From assembly GCA_934216145.1 (NCBI GenBank), contig CAKQBG010000042.1, positions 1-19,520 of the forward strand: 19,520 nucleotides of DNA. Reading direction: 5' to 3'. The position numbers and the translations under genes are program-made. Each line of letters begins with the position of its first letter. Position 1 is the stretch's first letter. The notes below the pieces were generated by a model. The model had not been told where the DNA came from, ran no database searches, and saw only the letters and a program-made list of their open reading frames with translations. This DNA is from an uncultured Anaeroplasma sp. (GTDB lineage: Bacteria; Bacillota_I; Bacilli_A; Acholeplasmatales; Anaeroplasmataceae). This document shows positions 14,294 through 19,520 of this stretch, piece by piece.

Positions 14294-15835
14294 ATGGGAG
14301 GATTCGCACAGTATTATGTTGAATTTCTAGGAAAACTTTGGGCTAACCTTTGTGAATGGTTTATGAATCATATTACAATTATAGCTAATGTGTTCTATGG
14401 AGATTGGGCAGAAGCTGGTGGATATTTTTATATCCTAAGTAAACATATATCAAGTTGGAATGCATTAGATTATATCGCATTTATATTAGTTTTAATTGTT
14501 AATATAGGCTTTGTTGCGTTATTATTAGTATTATTGTTCCAGCTATTAAGAAGATATATTCGTTTTGTTAAACGTGAAATTGATAAGGATACATTAATTG
14601 AAGAGGTTTCATTATTAAACCAAAAGGTTGTAGAACTTATTGATGAAAAGAATAAGATTCTAGCAATGAGAGTATCTCAAATTGGAGCTGGTACTCCTGG
14701 TATGGTTGATTATGATGGTGGAGCGGGAAAGAAAAAGGCTGAAAGTGAATCTAGATTCTCTAAGCTTATTCAGGTTGATGAAATGGCTCAGGAAAATCCA
14801 AAGATTACAGTTATGAATCAATCAGATATGCTTGATTTATCTGGAATTGTTGATAGATTTATTAACTTCTCTGCTTCTCAATTACATTTATATTATACAA
14901 GAGATATTATAGCAAGATTCCTTGCAGGTATGGCTACATCAAAGGTATTAATTCTTGAAGGTATTTCAGGTACAGGTAAAACATCATTACCATATGCGAT
15001 GGGTAAGTTCTTTCAAAATGATACATCAATCATTTCTGTACAGCCATCATGGAGAGATAGAGCTGAGCTTTTAGGTTATTTAAATGAATTTACTAAGAGA
15101 TTTAATGAGACAGATTTCTTAAAGAGTGTATATGCAGCAAGCTATTCTGATACTATTAATTTAATAGTTCTAGATGAAATGAACCTTGCCCGTATTGAGT
15201 ATTATTTTGCTGAATTCCTATCAGTAATGGAAATGCCAGATTATAATGAGTGGAAGATTGATATTGTTCCTACATCTGATTCTCATGACCCTAAGAATTT
15301 AATTAATGGTAAAATTTTAATTCCTCAAAACCTTTGGTTCATTGGTACAGCTAATAAGGATGATTCAACATTTACAATTACAGATAAGGTTTATGACCGT
15401 GCTGTTGCGATCGCAATTAATAAGAAGGCCGAATTAGTTGATGCTCCATTTACTGATAATGTTTCTATGACATTTGAGTATCTTGATGATTTATTCAAAC
15501 GTACTCAATCTGGATTCCAGCTTTCTGATACAGCTCAAACAGCTTTTAATCAGCTTGATGAATTCATTCAAGAGAAGTTCAAGATTGCATTTGGTAACCG
15601 TATTATGAAGCAAATTCGTTTATTCGTACCAGTTTATATGGCTTGCGGATTCAGTGAATTTGATGGCTTGGATTATATGCTAACATTCAAGATTTTACGT
15701 AAATTTGAAATGCTAAACCTAACATTCCTAAAGAAGGAATTAGATGAATTAACATTATTACTTGATAAACTATTTGGTAAAGAACAATTTATGGTTTCTA
15801 AGAATTTTATTCAGGACCTAAAGAAAAATGCATAA
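14294..15835 (+). CDS. Membrane-anchored McrB-like AAA+ ATPase
   Basis: This 513-residue protein has a single strong membrane segment (about 58-86), then a cytoplasmic linker with a short coiled coil (100-127), then a McrB-type AAA+ domain. Walker A is GISGTGKT (223-230), Walker B IVLDEMNLAR (291-300, the typical McrB/dynein-branch form), sensor 1 GTANKDDS (351-358) and the putative arginine finger Arg369 in DKVYDRAVA. McrB has no membrane anchor and uses an N-terminal DNA-binding domain, absent here, so DNA restriction is unlikely. Many TTC, AAC and CGT codons suggest good expression compared with neighbours. The ATG at 14294 follows AGGTGA; a GTG at 14285 lies inside that site. Its partner is the next gene. 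Confidence 0.85.
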   Translation: MGGFAQYYVEFLGKLWANLCEWFMNHITIIANVFYGDWAEAGGYFYILSKHISSWNALDYIAFILVLIVNIGFVALLLVLLFQLLRRYIRFVKREIDKDTLIEEVSLLNQKVVELIDEKNKILAMRVSQIGAGTPGMVDYDGGAGKKKAESESRFSKLIQVDEMAQENPKITVMNQSDMLDLSGIVDRFINFSASQLHLYYTRDIIARFLAGMATSKVLILEGISGTGKTSLPYAMGKFFQNDTSIISVQPSWRDRAELLGYLNEFTKRFNETDFLKSVYAASYSDTINLIVLDEMNLARIEYYFAEFLSVMEMPDYNEWKIDIVPTSDSHDPKNLINGKILIPQNLWFIGTANKDDSTFTITDKVYDRAVAIAINKKAELVDAPFTDNVSMTFEYLDDLFKRTQSGFQLSDTAQTAFNQLDEFIQEKFKIAFGNRIMKQIRLFVPVYMACGFSEFDGLDYMLTFKILRKFEMLNLTFLKKELDELTLLLDKLFGKEQFMVSKNFIQDLKKNA

Positions 15836-15842
15836 TAATTAT

Positions 15843-15912
15843 GAGGATTAAGGTATATGCCTTAATCCTCTATTATATGTCTAATTATAATGATTGGACA
15901 CATAATAGAGGA
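15843..15912 (+). promoter_or_regulatory. Two overlapping, mutually exclusive hairpins in the intergenic leader
   Basis: Hairpin 1 pairs GAGGATTAAGG (15843-15853) with CCTTAATCCTC (15860-15870), an 11-bp perfect stem. Hairpin 2 pairs TCCTCTATTATATGTC (15866-15881) with GACACATAATAGAGGA (15897-15912), 16 bp with one A-C mismatch. They share 15866-15870, so both cannot be fully formed at once. Hairpin 2 buries the AGAGGA ribosome site (15907-15912) of the downstream gene. Hairpin 1 may also act as a weak terminator, though no T-run follows. Confidence 0.6.
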
Positions 15913-15922
15913 TAAATAATAG

Positions 15923-18349
15923 ATGGTGGTGATTAGATTGGCTAAGGATAAATATAATGATGAGGATTTATTGAATTATTATTCTAAAATCTATGAGGAG
16001 ATTGATAATGAATCTCAAAATGATCCCTTTGGAGCTTATGTATTATCAAGAGTTAAAGGTGGTCAAAAGACTATAGCTAACAAAACTCAATCCGAAATTC
16101 GTAATTTTGATATGTCATTTTTGGATACAATCGAAAGTGTTTACCCTGCATTAACTAAAATAATGAGAGACCCTAAAAAGTCAATTCGTTATGAACAAGA
16201 GGTAGTAGCTGTAGAAAAGGCAAAAAAGGTTGATTCTGATACAGTACGCCATTTATCTAGTCATACTCAGCTTATAAAGGAAATAACAAAGGATGGAGAT
16301 GTTATTCCATCTAAGGTTCAAACTACATTTGCTGAAGAGGAACTTGCGATATACGAAAACCGTTTTATTAAATCATTAGTAAAACGTATCGAAATGTTTC
16401 TAGAACGTAGATATGAGGTAATGAAAGTATCTCTTGAATCATTTGAAACTGAAAGATTAAATGTTCAAAATGAATTTTTAATGTCAGGACAAAAGGTTAC
16501 AGTTGGACTTGATATTCAAATTAAAAATGATCTATCTGTTAATGTTGAAACTACTAAAGAGCAATATAATAGATTGTTATATATAAGAGATCTAATTCAA
16601 TCTCTAAAGGGAACTGAATTTATGCGTGCTTTAGCTAAGGCTAGAGATGTTGTTCCCCCTATTATGAAAACTAATATTATTATGCATAACCCTGACTTTA
16701 AGTTATGTTATGGATTATGGCTATATCTAGATAGAGTAGATGGAATTGCCACTAATATTGATGTTAATGAAAAGACTTTAAAATATAGTCCTGCCTTCGA
16801 TAAGGATATGAATACATGTATGGCCTTAGCATTAACAGCCTTTATTAAAAATAGAAATATTGCTGATATTCATGCATCAAAGAGATTACCTCAAATTAAA
16901 GCTCCTAAGCCTATTAGAGATGATAATTTAGAGCTTGAATTAAATTTAGATGCAGATAATAAGAAGCTTGAGGATTATACAATGAATGAGCTATTATTAT
17001 CTCAAACAGCTAAATTCTTTGAAGCCTCATTAGAGGGTATGCAGCAAACTGGAAATACCTATAATGAATCTATTCGTGTTGTTTATAGACAAATGCTTGA
17101 TATGCTAGATCAAATCTATCCAAAGGCTTTTGGTGTATCTGATGAAGAATTAGATTCAAAAAGTTATTATGAGCAGCTTGAATTTGCTAGACGTCGTATG
17201 ATGATATTTAAAATTGTAAGACAAGCAAAGCAGATGAATATCGCTCGTATGGCAAAGGAAGAAAAGAGAATTGAAAAGCTTATTGGAAAGCTTGAGGATA
17301 AAATTAAGCTTCAGGAACAAAAGGAACGCGAAAGAATTGAAAAAGAGCGTATCCGTGATGAGCAGGAAAGAATTAATCAGCTTGAAAAGGAACGTCAATT
17401 ACAAGAGAAAAAGCGTAAGCTTGAGCGTGATGCTATTGATAAACAAAAGAAGCTTGATAAGGAAGCATTACTTAATGAAGAAGCATTACTTGAAAAGAAT
17501 CAAGAACGTGAAAAGAAAAATGCTATTCTTAAACCATATATCGAGAATAGGATTGCTTCACTTAAGGAAATGCGACTTCGTGATTTAAAGAAGCCAGTTA
17601 GTATAGAAGAGACTCCTATTCCAATTCGTCATAAGGATGAATATGATGACTTATCTAATAATGAGCTAGAAGCATTATTAGCTCAAAATGATTTATTAGC
17701 TACTGAGGCTCCTAAAGAAGAAAAGCCTCAAGAACAAGAAAAGCCTGCTCCTAAGAAGAAAAAGGCACCTCAAAAGAAAAAGAAAGAAGCTCCTAAAAAG
17801 GTAGAGGATAAGTCATTAGAGGAAATGACTGATGATGAGCTAGAAGCATTATTAGCTCAAAATCAAATAGATGGACTTGATGATTTAGATGATACTAAGC
17901 CTTTAGATGATTTCGATAAGCTTAGTGATGATGAGCTTGAAAAGCTAATGAAGGCAAATACAACTGATGATTTAGGTGATATTACTTCTGATAATACATC
18001 AGTAGATGATAAGAAGATTACTGATACTCCTAAGGAAATAAATGATATTTCTGAATTATCTGATGAAGAATTAGATAAGCTAATGAATGAATCAGAAAAT
18101 AGTGTTCCATCTCTTGATGATGAAATAGCTAAGATGAGTGATGAGGAATTAGAGGCATTAATTTTAAATAATACTGATACTTCTAGTGATGATGTTAAAG
18201 CTAATAGTGATACAAAAGAACTTTTAAATGGCGATAATAATACTATTTTAGATGATACTTCTAATAAAGAATTAGATGATTTAAGTGATGAAGAGTTAGA
18301 AGCATTAATGAATGAAAATGGATTATTTGATGATGAGGATAATAATTAG
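15923..18349 (+). CDS. DUF2357-like protein with coiled coil and acidic repeats
   Basis: This 808-residue cytoplasmic protein pairs with the McrB-like ATPase. The N-terminal part (about 60-410) resembles DUF2357/McrC-like proteins, including AIYENRFIKSLVKR (142-155). I see no PD-(D/E)xK nuclease motif after it. Residues about 425-550 form a highly charged coiled coil, then a Lys/Pro-rich linker (about 600-625). The C-terminus carries six copies of [LM][ST][DN]xELxxL at residues 577, 635, 667, 712, 738 and 787. The ATG at 15923 has AGAGGA ten bases before. A TTG at 15938 (MAKDKYN) with GGTGGTGA five bases before it is a credible alternative start. It is followed by the signal peptidase gene, sharing one base (TAGTG). 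The DUF2357 call is by remembered motif and context. Confidence 0.7.
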   Translation: MVVIRLAKDKYNDEDLLNYYSKIYEEIDNESQNDPFGAYVLSRVKGGQKTIANKTQSEIRNFDMSFLDTIESVYPALTKIMRDPKKSIRYEQEVVAVEKAKKVDSDTVRHLSSHTQLIKEITKDGDVIPSKVQTTFAEEELAIYENRFIKSLVKRIEMFLERRYEVMKVSLESFETERLNVQNEFLMSGQKVTVGLDIQIKNDLSVNVETTKEQYNRLLYIRDLIQSLKGTEFMRALAKARDVVPPIMKTNIIMHNPDFKLCYGLWLYLDRVDGIATNIDVNEKTLKYSPAFDKDMNTCMALALTAFIKNRNIADIHASKRLPQIKAPKPIRDDNLELELNLDADNKKLEDYTMNELLLSQTAKFFEASLEGMQQTGNTYNESIRVVYRQMLDMLDQIYPKAFGVSDEELDSKSYYEQLEFARRRMMIFKIVRQAKQMNIARMAKEEKRIEKLIGKLEDKIKLQEQKERERIEKERIRDEQERINQLEKERQLQEKKRKLERDAIDKQKKLDKEALLNEEALLEKNQEREKKNAILKPYIENRIASLKEMRLRDLKKPVSIEETPIPIRHKDEYDDLSNNELEALLAQNDLLATEAPKEEKPQEQEKPAPKKKKAPQKKKKEAPKKVEDKSLEEMTDDELEALLAQNQIDGLDDLDDTKPLDDFDKLSDDELEKLMKANTTDDLGDITSDNTSVDDKKITDTPKEINDISELSDEELDKLMNESENSVPSLDDEIAKMSDEELEALILNNTDTSSDDVKANSDTKELLNGDNNTILDDTSNKELDDLSDEELEALMNENGLFDDEDNN
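17651..18319 (+). repeat. Six-copy acidic peptide repeat within the DUF2357-like gene
   Basis: Codons starting at 17651, 17825, 17921, 18056, 18134 and 18281 encode LSNNELEALLAQN, MTDDELEALLAQN, LSDDELEKLMKAN, LSDEELDKLMNES, MSDEELEALILNN and LSDEELEALMNEN. The first two copies share a 29-base identical stretch (17661-17689 and 17835-17863), evidence of a recent internal duplication. Spacers between copies are of variable length, acidic and disordered. Confidence 0.9.
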
Positions 18350-18987
18350 TGAAGAAGAAAAAAGGATTAGTCAAAACTATTATTGAGTATTCTTTAAGTT
18401 TTCTATGTCTTTTTCTATGCTTATATATAACAATTGAGGTAATTAGAGCTAATACAGAAGGAAGACCGCCTAGGATATTTAATATTAGTGTTTCTTATGT
18501 GCCTACTGCTTCAATGGAACCAACAATTAATTCTAATGATTATGTAATGTTTGTAGGTGCTGATTTTAATTCTGTAGCTGTAAATGATATTATTGTTTAT
18601 AAGAGTAATACAGAAAATAAATATATTATCCATAGAGTAATTGAAAAATATGAGGATTATTTAATTACGCAGGGCGATAATAACCCTATTCCTGATAGTG
18701 AAAAGATTACTCCGGATATGGTGTATGGTAGGTATGTTATGACTTTAGGTCTTATGTCAACAATATTCTCTGGTGGAATTTCTCAAAATATCATATTTAT
18801 TATATTAGTTGTTATATTTGTAATAATGATTATTATGCAAATGGTTTCAATAGTAATAAAAAATAAAACTGAAAAGCTTAAGAATGATATAGAAGCTGAA
18901 AAAGAACAATTAAGAGAAGAATTAAAGAAAGAAATTCTTGAGGAAGAATTAAGAAAAATAAAAGAACAAAATAATAAAAAAGAATAA
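18349..18987 (+). CDS. Signal peptidase I, SipW/ER type (S26B)
   Basis: This membrane protease (212 residues) cleaves signal peptides on the outer face of the membrane. It has an N-terminal membrane segment (about 11-32) and the catalytic Ser55 in VPTASMEPTI. His95 in YIIHRV stands in place of the Lys of ordinary bacterial signal peptidases, and TQGDNNPIPD (107-116) carries the third acidic residue. A second membrane segment lies at about 147-170. The Ser-His dyad and second segment are typical of SipW and the archaeal/ER type. A Lys/Glu-rich helical cytoplasmic tail (171-212) is an unusual extension. The start is GTG, overlapping the TAG of the upstream gene by one base, with TGAGGA ten bases before it. 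Confidence 0.88.
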   Translation: MKKKKGLVKTIIEYSLSFLCLFLCLYITIEVIRANTEGRPPRIFNISVSYVPTASMEPTINSNDYVMFVGADFNSVAVNDIIVYKSNTENKYIIHRVIEKYEDYLITQGDNNPIPDSEKITPDMVYGRYVMTLGLMSTIFSGGISQNIIFIILVVIFVIMIIMQMVSIVIKNKTEKLKNDIEAEKEQLREELKKEILEEELRKIKEQNNKKE

Positions 18988-19337
18988 TTAATAATTTATG
19001 TTTCTTAAATTTTAAAATAAGAATTATAAACTTCAGTAAATTTATTTGAAATATGGCAGGAATCTAATATAGTATTCCTGCTTTTTTAAATGTAAAAGTA
19101 TTAAATTTTTTGATTATCCTATAATAAATATCCCTGATGATGAAAATTTGTTACACTGGTTTTTATTTTAATTAACAAAAAAACTATTTCTGAAAATTGG
19201 TTTTTTATGAAAAATACACCACATAATTTATTAAAAGCAGATGTTAAATTCACATTGTTTGAAGGTGCTAAAGAAGTAGCTAGTGGAGAAAATTTTTAAA
19301 GTTAAAATATCATTTGAATATTTAAAATAAAATTCAT
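18988..19337. other. Intergenic stretch with terminator and coding fragments
   Basis: After the terminator at 19056-19087 there are only short broken frames on the plus strand. One reads DYPIINIPDDENLLHW before a stop near 19170. Another, at 19207-19299, encodes 30 residues beginning MKNTPHNLLKADVKFTLFEG. None has a ribosome-binding site. They look like pieces of one or more decayed genes preceding the fragment at the window edge. Confidence 0.45.
19056..19087 (+). terminator. Intrinsic terminator after the signal peptidase gene
   Basis: GCAGGAAT (19056-19063) pairs with ATTCCTGC (19074-19081) around a 10-base loop, followed by six T. It closes the AAA+/DUF2357/signal peptidase operon. Confidence 0.8.
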
Positions 19338-19520
19338 ATGACACCTTATCAAAAAGGTGTTATGGGAGAAAAATATGTTAAAGCGGCCACTGGAATTGAA
19401 GCGCATACAGAAAATAGAGGTATATCTAGACATGATTTTTATAATGCAAATAAATATATTATATATGTTAGATTACATATTAAGGTTTCTAAGTCAGTTA
19501 AAGCTGCGGGATACTTTATT
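19338..19520 (+). pseudogene. Coding fragment running off the window, possible toxin-nuclease remnant
   Basis: This open frame of 61 codons starts at an ATG without a ribosome site, has a stop just upstream (19323-19325) and continues past the window end. It reads MTPYQKGVMGEKYVKAATGI near the start. The pattern G-x-x-x-G-E-K-Y-V-K-A-A-T-G-I followed by E-N-R-G-I-S-R recalls the opening of restriction-endonuclease-fold toxin domains at the C-termini of polymorphic toxins, but this is a weak resemblance. GC content (GCGGCC, AAGCGC) is higher than in neighbouring genes. It could equally be an intact gene with a poor start or a fragment of another family. Confidence 0.3.

Noticed and set aside
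17156..17588. Minus- and plus-strand frames inside the coiled-coil region of the DUF2357-like gene
   Set aside because: Both are shadows of the repetitive Lys/Glu codons (GAA/AAG) of the real frame.
17651..18319. CRISPR-like or satellite DNA repeats
   Set aside because: Repeat units are in frame, of unequal spacing and conserved at the protein level; this is a peptide repeat in a coding gene, not an array.
14294..18349. Classical McrBC restriction system
   Set aside because: The ATPase has a membrane anchor and no DNA-binding N-terminal domain, and no PD-(D/E)xK motif is seen in the partner. I kept McrB-like only as a domain relationship.
1..19520. Alternative genetic code with TGA as Trp (Mollicutes-type)
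   Set aside because: Genes end properly at TGA (ABC ATPase, YabB-like), all Trp positions in conserved motifs are TGG, and every housekeeping gene is full length with the standard code.

Overview
The window is very AT-rich and reads throughout with the standard bacterial code. TGA is a genuine stop at the ends of the ABC ATPase and of the YabB-like methyltransferase, and Trp is TGG. Gene order (tmk, holB, ricT, yabB-like, rsmI), RNase Y-complex RicT, a LytTR/DUF3021 pair, a SipW-type signal peptidase and GGTGA/AGGGG ribosome sites point to a low-GC Bacillota lineage near Erysipelotrichia, RF39 or the Mollicutes relatives. This placement is inference from gene content only.

Left part (1-3730): a mobile-element graveyard. 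It starts with an IS3-family (IS150-like) insertion sequence whose left end lies outside the window. Next comes about 1.25 kb with no intact gene but a good sigma-A promoter and a decayed IS110-type transposase on the minus strand. Then come one AT-rich predicted lipoprotein gene, a cluster of three imperfect TTCAAATT-AGGGGG repeats that look like an IS end, and two strong hairpin terminators.

Middle-left (3730-8940): a minus-strand operon encodes an ABC-2 exporter (ATPase, permease) followed by a LytTR regulator and its DUF3021 membrane partner. Its upstream region holds two identical 12-bp elements exactly 21 bp apart, the geometry of a LytTR site. Divergent to it are 1-phosphofructokinase, a HAD sugar-phosphate phosphatase/mutase and a 56-residue unknown protein. 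These converge on purC through a bidirectional terminator.

Middle-right (9153-14171): a plus-strand housekeeping operon with a clear promoter and terminator: tmk, holB, ricT, yabB-like methyltransferase, a TerB-like protein, rsmI and a thioredoxin-fold protein lacking the CxxC pair.

Right part (14208-19087): the most unusual locus. A promoter drives a membrane-anchored McrB-like AAA+ ATPase, an 808-residue partner and an ER/SipW-type signal peptidase. The partner has a DUF2357/McrC-like N-terminal part but no visible nuclease motif, then a long charged coiled coil and six copies of an acidic [LM][ST]-D/N-x-E-L motif. Between the first two genes sit two hairpins that share bases, one of which covers a ribosome-binding site. 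I read this as a non-classical, probably housekeeping McrB/DUF2357 module rather than a restriction system; its function is unknown. The last 430 bases are broken coding fragments, one open at the window edge.
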